From Planctomycetota bacterium (GTDB taxonomy: Bacteria > Planctomycetota > UBA1135 > UBA2386), in assembly GCA_020638735.1 (NCBI GenBank), contig JACKHZ010000008.1, positions 124,001 through 188,000 of the forward strand: a stretch of 64,000 nucleotides of DNA, in the 5' to 3' direction. The translations under genes were made by a program, and so were the position numbers. Numbering within the stretch: the stretch's first letter is position 1; each line of letters opens with the position of its first letter. The notes below the pieces were generated by a model. The model searched no databases. It worked only from the letters and a program-made list of their open reading frames with translations, and had not been told where the DNA came from. Below are positions 52,495-61,442 of this stretch, in pieces.

Positions 52495-55011
52495 ATGGTC
52501 ATGCAACAGCTCCTCCGTTCCGCCGTCCTGGTGAGCGCCGCCACGCTCGCCCTGCCCGCTGCCATCGAAGCCCAGGACGTCTACGCGTGGGCTTGGGTCG
52601 ACCCGCCCGCGGGCGGCGGCACGTTCACGCCGGCGGCGGCGTGGCGCTACTCGAGCTCGGGCTCGGTCGTCACCGTGACGCGCGATCCGGTGCAGGCCAA
52701 CGTCTTCACCGTCACCGTGCCGAACATCACCTCGGTGACCGGCGGCGTCGTGCACGCTACGGCGCACGGCGGCAACCACACCGCGGTCGTCGGCAACTGG
52801 CTCCGCTCCGGCAACGACATCGTCGCGCGCATCGCGTTGTTCACGCCGACGGGAGCGCCGGCGAACAACGCCAACTTCTCGTTCAGCTACCGCTTCGAAG
52901 GCCCCGACACCGCCCGCCAGGCGCACATGTGGGCCAACCAGCCGTCATCCGCGAGCTACACGCCGGCCGCCGCGTGGCTGTGGAACGGCAACCGCGCCGA
53001 CCCGACGATCACGCGCACCGGTCCCGGCAACTACCGGGTGTTGCTGCCGGGGCTCGGCGTGCCGAGCTGGGATCCGGAGCAGGGGCACGTGCAGGTGACG
53101 CCGTATGGCGGGGCGCTCGTGCGTGCGTCGGTGCTGTCGTGGAGCAACTCGGGCAACGACAAGGTCGTCTACGTGCGCACCTTCGCCGCCAACGGCGTGC
53201 AGGCCGACGCGTCGTTCGTGCTGAGCTACAACGAGGCGGCGGCGCCGATCGACGAGACGATCGGCTCGGGCGCGCACGTCTACGCCAGCTACCCGAACGA
53301 CTCGTTCTACGTGCCGGACGACGTCTACACCGACAGCAACGGTCGGACGGGGCCCCACGAGCAGGAGACCGTGCGTCGGCTCGGCCTCGGGCAGTACGTC
53401 GTCAACCTGCCGGATGTCGCCGGTTCGAGCAGCTCGAACGCGCAGGTCACGCCCTACGGCCTCGACGGTCACTACGCGAACCTCGCGTACTGGGGCAGCG
53501 ACGGCTGCGGCGGGACCGATGTGCGCATCGACACGTTCGACGCTGCCGGCAACCCGGACGACGCGCGGTTCAACCTGCTCTACCTGACCGATCGTCCTGC
53601 CCGGACGCCGGCCTACGCGTGGGGACTCGTCGAGCCAGACATCTCGTCGCCGACCTTCACCGCACAACATCAGTTCTCGACCGCCGAGGGCTCGTATATC
53701 TACGCCACGCGTCACCCCAGCGTGGCGAACCGCCTGATCGTGCGCATCCCGGGCATCGGGCGCAGCACCGGCGGAGTGGTCAGTCTCTGCAGCCGTAGCG
53801 GCCACACGCTCACGGTGATCAACAGCTGGGGCCGTTCCGGCGACGACGTGCTCGTCAACGTCGATGTATTCACCCAGTTGGGCACTCCGCACCCACTCGG
53901 CGTCTTCGCTTTCTGCTTCCAGGAGGGCGGGCTGCCCGGCGAACGGCGGGCGTACTGCTGGGCCAACCAGCCGACCGCGGCGAGCTACAACCCCCACCCG
54001 GGCTATGCCTGGAACGACAATCGCGGCGCGCCCGTGATCACGCGCACCGGCACCGGGGCCTACCAGGTGCGGTTCCCGGGCCTCGCGTCGACCGGGTCCG
54101 AACTCGGCAGTGTGATGGTGACACCCAAGTCGGGCAGCGCGATGCGGGCGATGCTCAGCGCGTGGTTCACGAGCGGCAACGACGTCGTCGTCAACGTGCG
54201 CTGCTACACCCCCGCCGGCTCCGCGGTCGACGGCGAGTTCACCTGCGTCTACGAGGAGACCGCGGCGCGCATGCCGCGCGAGCAGGGCTCGGGTGCACAC
54301 GTCTTCGCCAACAGTCCGACGACGGTGAGCTACACGCCGAACCCGGCCTACACGGACAGCAACGGCATCGCCGGCCCGCATGACAGCGAGTCGATCCGGC
54401 GACTCACCATGGGCGACTACCTCGTGACGTTGCCCGACTGCGCCCCGGGGCTTCGGACCCTGCCGATGGTCACGGCGACCGGAGTGGCCGTGACCACTGC
54501 CCGGATCACGGGCTGGGGCACCGCGACCAGCACCGGCTCCGAAGTCCGCGTCTGGACGGAGAACGTCTCGGGCAACCCGGTCGACGCGCCGTTCACGCTG
54601 TTCTTCTTCACGTCGGACCCGGCGGCGGTCGCCGCGACCAACGCCGTTCTCGGCAACGGCTGCCACGGCCCGAGCCTCGAAGCGATGACCCGCCCGGTGC
54701 TGTGCCGGGACTGGCACCTGAAGCTCGACGTACCGGGCACGTCCGTGGCCGGCCTGCTCTTGCTCGGCACGACGAATCCGGCGCTGTCCCTCGATCCGCT
54801 GGCGCCCGGCTGCACGCTCTACACCGACGCCGCCGTGATCTCCGCCCATGCGATGCCGCTGCCGACGCCGATCTACACGCTGTCCGTGCCGCAGTCCGCG
54901 ACCCTGCTGGGCATCCAGGTGTATGCACAGGGCGGTTCGCTCGTGCCCGGCATCAACGCCGTCTCGCTGGCCCTGAGCAATGGGCTGCGCGGCACCATCG
55001 GCGAGTTCTGA
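52495..55011 (+). CDS. Large secreted protein with six ~115-residue repeats
   Basis: 838 residues with a signal peptide (AAIEAQ, about residue 27). The mature part is six repeats: about residues 28-142, 143-256, 257-371, 372-484, 485-596 and 597-710. The first three correspond to the last three one by one (AWAWV/AYAWGLV; AHMWANQP/AYCWANQP; GSGAHVYA/GSGAHVFA). Each repeat ends with a strand pattern such as SGNDxVVxVRxF then PVDAPF. Similar repeats occur in secreted actinobacterial proteins (from memory). The last 110 residues belong to the shared C-terminal module. It faces the kinase gene across 198 bases. Confidence 0.85.
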   Translation: MVMQQLLRSAVLVSAATLALPAAIEAQDVYAWAWVDPPAGGGTFTPAAAWRYSSSGSVVTVTRDPVQANVFTVTVPNITSVTGGVVHATAHGGNHTAVVGNWLRSGNDIVARIALFTPTGAPANNANFSFSYRFEGPDTARQAHMWANQPSSASYTPAAAWLWNGNRADPTITRTGPGNYRVLLPGLGVPSWDPEQGHVQVTPYGGALVRASVLSWSNSGNDKVVYVRTFAANGVQADASFVLSYNEAAAPIDETIGSGAHVYASYPNDSFYVPDDVYTDSNGRTGPHEQETVRRLGLGQYVVNLPDVAGSSSSNAQVTPYGLDGHYANLAYWGSDGCGGTDVRIDTFDAAGNPDDARFNLLYLTDRPARTPAYAWGLVEPDISSPTFTAQHQFSTAEGSYIYATRHPSVANRLIVRIPGIGRSTGGVVSLCSRSGHTLTVINSWGRSGDDVLVNVDVFTQLGTPHPLGVFAFCFQEGGLPGERRAYCWANQPTAASYNPHPGYAWNDNRGAPVITRTGTGAYQVRFPGLASTGSELGSVMVTPKSGSAMRAMLSAWFTSGNDVVVNVRCYTPAGSAVDGEFTCVYEETAARMPREQGSGAHVFANSPTTVSYTPNPAYTDSNGIAGPHDSESIRRLTMGDYLVTLPDCAPGLRTLPMVTATGVAVTTARITGWGTATSTGSEVRVWTENVSGNPVDAPFTLFFFTSDPAAVAATNAVLGNGCHGPSLEAMTRPVLCRDWHLKLDVPGTSVAGLLLLGTTNPALSLDPLAPGCTLYTDAAVISAHAMPLPTPIYTLSVPQSATLLGIQVYAQGGSLVPGINAVSLALSNGLRGTIGEF

Positions 55012-55119
55012 TCGGTGAGGGTGCGGGGCGGGCGCGACGTCCCGGCGCGCTCGCTCCCCCGGAATCTCTGGCCTGCGCGCCCCCGCCGCCGCACACTGCG
55101 CCACGCGCAGAGCGCAGGC

Positions 55120-57336
55120 ATGCCCAGAGACGATCAGACGAAGCCCGGCTTCGGCACCTTCGGCGGCGTGTTCACGCCGTGCGTGCTGACGATCCTCGGC
55201 GCGATCATGTTCCTGCGCTTCGGCTACGTCGTCGGCCAGGCGGGCATCTGGTACGGCCTCGGCATCGTGCTGGTGTCGAAGGCGATCACGACCCTGACGT
55301 CGCTGTCGCTGGCGGCGATCGCCACCAACACCCGGGTCAAGGGCGGCGGCGCCTACTACCTGATCTCGCGCAGCCTCGGCGTGCACTTCGGCGGCGCGAT
55401 CGGCGTGGTGTTCTACCTGGCGCAGGCGATCTCGGTGGCGATGTACGTGATCGGCTTCACCGAGGCGCTGGTCGCCACGGCGCCGTCGCTGCGTGAGCAC
55501 TCGACCGCCGTCGCCGCGGTGGTGATGATCGCCACCTACGTCTGCGTCTGGGTCGGCGCCGGTTGGACCATCAAGGTGCAGTACGGCATCCTCGCCGTCA
55601 TGGCGCTGGCGCTGGCGTCGTTCTACGTCGGCGCGTTCGAGGCCTGGTCGCCGCAGCTGGTCGAACAGAACGCCGGGCCGATGTTCCGCGGCGGCGAGTC
55701 GGTGTTCACGATGACGGCGCTGTTCTTCCCGGCGGTGACCGGGATCATGGCCGGCGCCAACATGTCGGGCGACCTGCGCGACCCGTCGCGCGCGATCCCG
55801 CGCGGCACGCTGCTGGCCGTCGTCGTCACCGGCGCGATCTACCTGTCGATGGCGGTGCTGCTCGGCGGCGCGCGCAGCAGCGATCAGCTGGTCGGCGATC
55901 TGATGATCGTGCGCGACATCGCCGCGTGGCCGCTGCTGATCACCGCCGGCGTGTTCGCGGCGACGCTGTCGTCGGCGCTCGGCTCGATGATGGGCGCGCC
56001 GCGCATCCTGCAGGCGTTCGCCCGCGACGAGGTGTTCGGCCTGCTCAAGCCGTTCGCCTCCGGCAGCGGCCCGGCCAACGAACCCCGGCGGGCGACGACG
56101 CTGACGTTCGTCATCGGCATGGCCTGCGTGCTGCTCGGCGACCTCGACGCGATCGCGCCGATCATCACGATGTTCTTCATGATCACCTACGGCCTGCTCA
56201 ACCTGGCCACCTTCTACGAGGCGGTGACGAAGAACCCGAGCTACCGGCCGACCTTCCGCTGGTGCCATTGGTCGCTGTCGCTGGCCGGCGCGGTCGGCTG
56301 TCTCGGCGTGATGTTCCTGATCGACTGGCTGTGGGCGACGATCGCGATCGTGCTGATCACGTCGCTGACGTCGTGGATCAGCTACCGCGAGATCGAGTCG
56401 CGCTGGGGCGACCTGCAGAGCGGCCTCGCCTTCGAGCGCGCGCGCACCAGCCTGCTGCGGCTCGAGACGCAGGCCTACCACCCGAAGAACTGGCGGCCGG
56501 TGATCCTGGCGATGAGCGGCTCGACGTGGACCCGGCCGCACGTGGCGATCTACGGGCACTGGCTGACCGCCGGCAACGGCATCCTGTCGCTGGCCCACGT
56601 CGTCACCGCCGACGTCGAGAACTACGCCGCGCGCCGCGACCAGTTCGAGGCGACGATGCGCACGTTCATCCAGAAGGAGGAGCTGCTCGCGTTCCCGGCG
56701 GTGGTGATCGCCAAGACGCTGTCGAGCGGCGTCGAGTCGCTGGTGCAGTGCCACGGCATCGGCGGGCTGCGACCCAACACGGTCCTGTTCGGCTGGCCGA
56801 AGGAGCTCGACCGCGCCGACGTGTTCGGCGCCGTGCTGCGGCAGGTCAAGCGGCTCGGCCGCAGCCTGATCGCGGCGCGCTTCGTCGACCTGCCGGCCGA
56901 CGGCGCCGATACCGCCGGCGCCGATCCGTGGCGCGTGCCGACCGGCAACATCGACGTCTGGTGGCGCGGCAAGAAGAACGGCGGCCTGATGCTGCTGCTC
57001 GCCCACCTGCTGCACCAGAACCCGGAGTGGCGGCGCAACAAGATCCGCATGCTGCGCGTGCAGCAGGGCGACGAGGGCAGGGCCGAGGTCGCGCGCAGCA
57101 TCGAGGCGACCTGCCGGGCGGCCCGCATCGCCGCCGAGGCCTGCGTGATCGTCGGCGACGACCCGGCGCGGCTGATCGCCGAGACGTCGCGCGACGCGGC
57201 GGTCGTGATCCTCGGCTTCGAGGCCCCGGACGAAGGCGCCGAGCGGCAGTTCTACGAGCGCATGGAGGCGTTCGCCGGCGCGCTGCCGCGGGTGCTGCTG
57301 GTCGACAGCGCCGGCGGCATGGAGCTCGACTCCTGA
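55120..57336 (+). CDS. SLC12-type cation-chloride cotransporter
   Basis: 738 residues. The N-terminal half has about 12 transmembrane helices with amino-acid/polyamine/cation family features: GTFGGVFTPCVLTILGAIMF, AGANMSGDLRDPSRAIPRGT and MMGAPRILQAFARD, which match the cation-chloride cotransporter group (SLC12). The C-terminal half is a soluble domain with SWISYREIESRWGDLQSGLAFERA and the end segment ADTA-rich plus a universal-stress-like tail. It would carry K or Na with chloride across the membrane (inference). The start is ATG 55120; a GTG at 55015 is possible but adds an Arg-rich segment. Downstream is a terminator-like hairpin. Confidence 0.88.
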   Translation: MPRDDQTKPGFGTFGGVFTPCVLTILGAIMFLRFGYVVGQAGIWYGLGIVLVSKAITTLTSLSLAAIATNTRVKGGGAYYLISRSLGVHFGGAIGVVFYLAQAISVAMYVIGFTEALVATAPSLREHSTAVAAVVMIATYVCVWVGAGWTIKVQYGILAVMALALASFYVGAFEAWSPQLVEQNAGPMFRGGESVFTMTALFFPAVTGIMAGANMSGDLRDPSRAIPRGTLLAVVVTGAIYLSMAVLLGGARSSDQLVGDLMIVRDIAAWPLLITAGVFAATLSSALGSMMGAPRILQAFARDEVFGLLKPFASGSGPANEPRRATTLTFVIGMACVLLGDLDAIAPIITMFFMITYGLLNLATFYEAVTKNPSYRPTFRWCHWSLSLAGAVGCLGVMFLIDWLWATIAIVLITSLTSWISYREIESRWGDLQSGLAFERARTSLLRLETQAYHPKNWRPVILAMSGSTWTRPHVAIYGHWLTAGNGILSLAHVVTADVENYAARRDQFEATMRTFIQKEELLAFPAVVIAKTLSSGVESLVQCHGIGGLRPNTVLFGWPKELDRADVFGAVLRQVKRLGRSLIAARFVDLPADGADTAGADPWRVPTGNIDVWWRGKKNGGLMLLLAHLLHQNPEWRRNKIRMLRVQQGDEGRAEVARSIEATCRAARIAAEACVIVGDDPARLIAETSRDAAVVILGFEAPDEGAERQFYERMEAFAGALPRVLLVDSAGGMELDS

Positions 57337-57337
57337 C

Positions 57338-57358
57338 CGGCCCGGGGAGGCCCGGCCG
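57338..57358 (+). terminator. Terminator-like hairpin after the transporter gene
   Basis: Just past the stop, cggcc...ggccg with one internal mismatch forms a short GC-rich stem over a 5-base loop. No U-tract is present, so it is a weak candidate. Confidence 0.3.
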
Positions 57359-57466
57359 AACCGCAAACTCCGTCACCGCCACCGTTGCGGCGCCCCGGTC
57401 CGGTCGCTAGCCTTGCGCGCCCCATTCTCCGCCCAGGTGCCCCTCGGGGTGAGCAAGCGGACGTGT

Positions 57467-57558
<92 letters not shown>

Positions 57559-57571
57559 GCTTCGCGCGGCT

Positions 57572-57696
57572 CGCGAAGGTGGGGTCCGCCGGGTCCCGAG
57601 CAAGGGGGCGGCGTGAACCTGGTCAGGTCCGGAAGGAAGCAGCCATAAGCGTGCAGCTTCTTGTGCCCGGGGTGCCTGGTGGGTTCCACCTTCGCG
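57572..57696 (+). ncRNA. ffs: Small signal recognition particle RNA (4.5S type)
   Basis: The conserved apical core ACCTGGTCAGGTCCGGAAGG and GAAGCAGCCATAAGC is present. The ends pair over 11 bases (cgcgaaggtgg with ccaccttcgcg), giving the long hairpin of the bacterial small SRP RNA, about 115-125 nucleotides. It binds Ffh for co-translational membrane targeting. End coordinates are approximate. Confidence 0.95.
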
Positions 57697-57772
57697 GGCC
57701 GCGTGTTCTTTCCCGGAGAACGGGGCCGGACGTGGCCGCGCGCAGACCGGGCCGGCAGACCGGGCGCGTCCC

Positions 57773-58981
57773 TCAGGTCGTCGGCCGCAGCGTCTCGGCG
57801 CGCCCGACCTCAGGCACCTCGCCCGCGCCCGCCGGCCGCGCGATCGCCTCGTCGCGCGGCGACAGGAACCGCCGCGGCAGCCGCGGGCTCAGCAGCGTCG
57901 TCACCTGGTAGGCCGAGCCGCCCGGCAGCACCCGTTCGTCGGCGGTGACCCGCTCGTCGCCCATCGCGCCGAGCAGCACCACCTGCTCGCCGAACACCAC
58001 CTCCGGCAGCCCGGTCACGTCGACGACGATCTGGTTCATGCTGACCGCGCCGACGATCGGCGCACGACGGCCGCGGATCAGCACCTCGGCGCCGCGCCAC
58101 AGCTCGCGCACCAGCCCGTCGCCGTAGCCGATCGGCAGCAGCGCGAGCCGGCTCGGCCGCCGGCAGACGAATTCGCCGCCGTAGCCGATCGCCTCGCCGA
58201 CCGCGGCGTTGCGCAGCCCGACGACGACCGTCTTGAGCGTCATCACCGGCTGCAACGAGACCCGACCGGCGCCGTCGAGCGGATCGAAGCCGTAGAGGCC
58301 CCCGCCGATGCGCACCGCGTCGAGGCAGGCGTCGGGCATCAGCATCGCGCCGAGCGTGTTGCAACAGTGACGCCGCACGCCGCGCAGCGCGCGCACCGAG
58401 TCGACCGCGTCGAGGAACACCGCCAGCTGCCGCCGCATCGACGGCAGGTCGTCCGGGCCGACGCCGGCGAAGTGCGTGAACACGCCGGCGATCGACAGCC
58501 GACCGCGGTCCTGCACGCTCTTGACGAACGCGCCGAGCTGCTCGGCCGGCACGCCGTGCCGCGTCATGCCGGTGTCGACCTCGATCTGCACCGGCAGGAA
58601 GCGCCGCGTCACGCGGGCGAGCGCGGCAGCGACCTCGTGGCAGCCGAGGCTCGGCACGAGCCCGTGTTGCACGATCAGGCCGGCCTGCTCGGCCGCGATC
58701 GGCCCGGCGACCAGGATCGGCGCCGTGACGCCGGATTCGCGCAGGACGGCGCCTTCGTCGACGGTGGCGACCGCCAGCTCGTTGGCGCCGGCCTGCAGCG
58801 CCGTGCGCGCGACGCGCACCATGCCGTGCCCGTAGCCGTCCGACTTGACGACCGCGATCAGGCGGCAGCCCGACGGCAGGGCCCAACGCAACGCCACGAC
58901 GTTGCGCGCGACTGCACCGAGGTCGATCTCGACCCACGTCGACGCCGACCGCGGCGCCCTGTTGTCCGGGTTCCGCAGCAT
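57773..58981 (-). CDS. alr: Alanine racemase
   Basis: 402 residues. PLP enzyme making D-alanine for peptidoglycan. Seen: the PLP lysine in AVVKSDGYGHG (K46), HFAGVG, DTGMTRHG with the conserved Arg, the second-base Tyr in AIGYGGEF, PIGYGDG and SMNQI. A standard length. The C-terminal 20 residues are variable. It is convergent with the SRP RNA and divergent from the next secreted protein. Confidence 0.95.
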   Translation of the reverse strand: MLRNPDNRAPRSASTWVEIDLGAVARNVVALRWALPSGCRLIAVVKSDGYGHGMVRVARTALQAGANELAVATVDEGAVLRESGVTAPILVAGPIAAEQAGLIVQHGLVPSLGCHEVAAALARVTRRFLPVQIEVDTGMTRHGVPAEQLGAFVKSVQDRGRLSIAGVFTHFAGVGPDDLPSMRRQLAVFLDAVDSVRALRGVRRHCCNTLGAMLMPDACLDAVRIGGGLYGFDPLDGAGRVSLQPVMTLKTVVVGLRNAAVGEAIGYGGEFVCRRPSRLALLPIGYGDGLVRELWRGAEVLIRGRRAPIVGAVSMNQIVVDVTGLPEVVFGEQVVLLGAMGDERVTADERVLPGGSAYQVTTLLSPRLPRRFLSPRDEAIARPAGAGEVPEVGRAETLRPTT

Positions 58982-59109
58982 GCCCTACCGCCGTCGGCGA
59001 GCGTAGCGCGCGCGGTCACCGGATTCTCCAGTGTGGTTTCGAGGCCGCTGCCGCTGCCGAGAGCGTCACCCGGTCGGCGACCACCGACCACGCTTCCACG
59101 GACACAGAC

Positions 59110-61374
59110 ATGCGAACGTACCTGCTGCAGGGCCTGCTCCTGATCGCCGCGCTGCCGGCGCAAGAACCCGGCCACCCCGCCTTCGAGTTGCCCCCGCGCG
59201 CGCCGATGGCCGCCGCGCCGACCGAAACCGCCCCCGAAGTCCCCCCCGCCGCCGAGGCCGCGCTCGCCGACCTCGGCGCGCGGCTGGCCGCCGAAGTGCA
59301 GTTCGACCGGCCTCGCGACGGCGCCCCGCTGTGGGCCCTCGGCCACCGCTGGAAGGCCAGCTTCGACGGCCGCGGCGCGACCGTGATCCCGTTCTTCGGC
59401 AGTCAGGCGCCGCAGAACCACCCGCTGCGCTTCGAGCTGACGGCGGCGACCGTCGGCGGCCGGGCGCTGCCGCTGCCCGAGGGCGCGGCGCAACGCGACG
59501 GCGCCGTCGTGCGCACCGCGCGCGGCGCGCTCACCGAGGTCTACGCGACCGGGCTCGACCAGCTCGAGCAGTCGTTCGTGTTCGCGACGCTGCCGCGCCG
59601 CGGCGCGGTCGCGGTCGAGCTCGACGTCACCACCGACCTGCAGGCGTCGACGCTGGCCGAAGGCGTGCGCTTCGCCAACGAACACGGCCACGTCGACTAC
59701 ACCCACGCCATCGCCACCGACGCGGCCGGCCGCAGCCTGCCGTTGGTGATCGAGCGCACCGCGCGCGGTGTGCGCATCGAGATCCCCGAGTCGTTCGTCG
59801 CCGAGGCGACGCTGCCGCTGGTGCTCGACCCGGTGCTCAACTTCTGGTACGCGCTCGGCAACCCGGCCACGCTGCAGCGCAACTCCGACGTCGCCTCGAT
59901 CCAGGTGCCGGGCCTCAACGGCCGCACGCTGATCGTCTACAGCCGCGAGTTCAGCGCCAGCGACCACGACTGCTGGGGCATCCTGTTCGACGGCGGGCTC
60001 GGCCTCGTCGCGACCGACTTCGCGATCGACTTCACCGGCGACGACTGGACCGACGTCGCGGTCGCCGGCAACAACTACGCGCAGAACTTCCTGGTCGTCG
60101 CCGAGGTGCGCCTGCCGATCTTGCTCGGCAGCACCTACCACATCGCCGGTCGCACCGTCGCCGCCAACGCCGCGCTCGGCACGCTCTTCGACATCGAACG
60201 CAACGGTGTGATCGGCCTCGGCGGCGACAACTTCCACCCCGACGTCGGCGGCGATCCGTACTACGGCCCTGGCCGCTACACGGTGGTGTTCCAGAAGAAC
60301 AGCGGCAGCGCGGCGGACATCTACATGAAGCAGGTCACGCCCGCCGGCGGCCTCGTCACCACCAACCCGTTGCCGCTCGGCACCTCGACCGCGCAGGACC
60401 AACGGCCGTCGATCTCGAAGTCGTGCGGTCAGAGCAACGGCCCGGTGACCTGGTGGCTGGTCACGTGGCAGCACACCTACTCGGCCGCCGACGACGACAT
60501 CTACGGCCGCTTCGTCAACTGGAACGGCGCCGTGATCGGCAGCGAGTTCGCCGTCGCCGTGCCGACCTTCTTCGACTCGACGCCGTCGTCGGGCTCGCCG
60601 ATCGACGCCAACGGCACGCGGTACTGGCCGGTGTGCTACGAGACGGCGTCGGCGCCTGGCCAGCCGCGCGACGTGGTCTGCCGCCTGATCCGCCAGGACA
60701 CCGGGCTGCAGGCCGACTTCACCGTCTCGAACGGCGTGCCCGGCCAGGACGACTTCGCTCCCGAGGTCGATTCGGATGGCACGCGTTTCGTCACCATGAT
60801 GACCACCGGCAACGGCATCGAGGCGGTCACCGCGGCGTGGTTGCCGGCCAGCAACACGTTCCGCATCGAGGAGCGCACCGGGCTGCAGACGTCGGGCGCG
60901 CAGCTGCACGGCCAGGGCAACGTCTGCGCCGACTACAGCGGCGGCAACGCGGTCTCGCCGCGCTACTTCCTGTCGTTCACCAACTTCACGACCAACACCT
61001 TCAACCTGGTCAACTACGGCGGCTACCCGGGCGGCCTGTTCTTCACGACGCGGCAGACGCAGTGCGGCAACCTGCCGATCTCGGTCGGCGGCTCACCGGT
61101 GATCGGTCAGACGGTCAACGCCAGCGTCGGCTTCGGCGCCCTGTCGGGCATCATGTTCGGCGTACCGGGCTACATCCCGCTGAACGTGCTCGGCTGCAGC
61201 TGCGCGCTCGGCGTCGACCAGGCGATCCAGGTCGGCAACCCGGTCTACTGGACCGTGCCCAACGACCCGCGCGTCGTCGGCATCCCGCTGTCGATGCAGG
61301 GCTGGACCGTCGTCGGCTCGCAGTGCCTCGGCGTGCTCGACTTGAGCGACACGGTCGACTTCACGATCCGCTGA
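59110..61374 (+). CDS. Large secreted protein with shared C-terminal module
   Basis: 754 residues with a signal peptide (LIAALPAQ, about residue 18). The N-terminal half has no recognised family. The middle reads like a beta-rich sensor or propeller (SIQVPGLNGRTLIVYSREFS, GDDWTDVAVAGNN). The last 100 residues belong to the same C-terminal module as three other secreted proteins in the window, with LGCSCALGV, VPNDPRVVGIPLS and VDFTI at the end. Two hairpins follow the stop. It is 68 bases upstream of a prolyl oligopeptidase on the same strand, probably a separate unit given the hairpins. Confidence 0.8.
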   Translation: MRTYLLQGLLLIAALPAQEPGHPAFELPPRAPMAAAPTETAPEVPPAAEAALADLGARLAAEVQFDRPRDGAPLWALGHRWKASFDGRGATVIPFFGSQAPQNHPLRFELTAATVGGRALPLPEGAAQRDGAVVRTARGALTEVYATGLDQLEQSFVFATLPRRGAVAVELDVTTDLQASTLAEGVRFANEHGHVDYTHAIATDAAGRSLPLVIERTARGVRIEIPESFVAEATLPLVLDPVLNFWYALGNPATLQRNSDVASIQVPGLNGRTLIVYSREFSASDHDCWGILFDGGLGLVATDFAIDFTGDDWTDVAVAGNNYAQNFLVVAEVRLPILLGSTYHIAGRTVAANAALGTLFDIERNGVIGLGGDNFHPDVGGDPYYGPGRYTVVFQKNSGSAADIYMKQVTPAGGLVTTNPLPLGTSTAQDQRPSISKSCGQSNGPVTWWLVTWQHTYSAADDDIYGRFVNWNGAVIGSEFAVAVPTFFDSTPSSGSPIDANGTRYWPVCYETASAPGQPRDVVCRLIRQDTGLQADFTVSNGVPGQDDFAPEVDSDGTRFVTMMTTGNGIEAVTAAWLPASNTFRIEERTGLQTSGAQLHGQGNVCADYSGGNAVSPRYFLSFTNFTTNTFNLVNYGGYPGGLFFTTRQTQCGNLPISVGGSPVIGQTVNASVGFGALSGIMFGVPGYIPLNVLGCSCALGVDQAIQVGNPVYWTVPNDPRVVGIPLSMQGWTVVGSQCLGVLDLSDTVDFTIR

Positions 61375-61376
61375 GC

Positions 61377-61396
61377 GCGAGGCCAGAAGGCCTCGC
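61377..61396 (+). terminator. Terminator-like hairpin after the 59110 gene
   Basis: A perfect 8-base stem gcgaggcc/ggcctcgc with loop agaa starts three bases after the stop, directly followed by a second smaller hairpin (gccac/gtggc). No U-tract. Position and strength make it a likely terminator. Confidence 0.5.
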
Positions 61397-61442
61397 CACG
61401 AGCGTGGCCCGTCGGGCGCGGGGCGGCTAAGGTCGCCCAGCC

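Noticed and set aside
52945..57366. A 1473-codon minus-strand open frame
   Set aside because: Opposite the six-repeat protein and the transporter, both with clear signal peptide or membrane pattern; the minus reading is low-complexity Arg/Ala/Asp.
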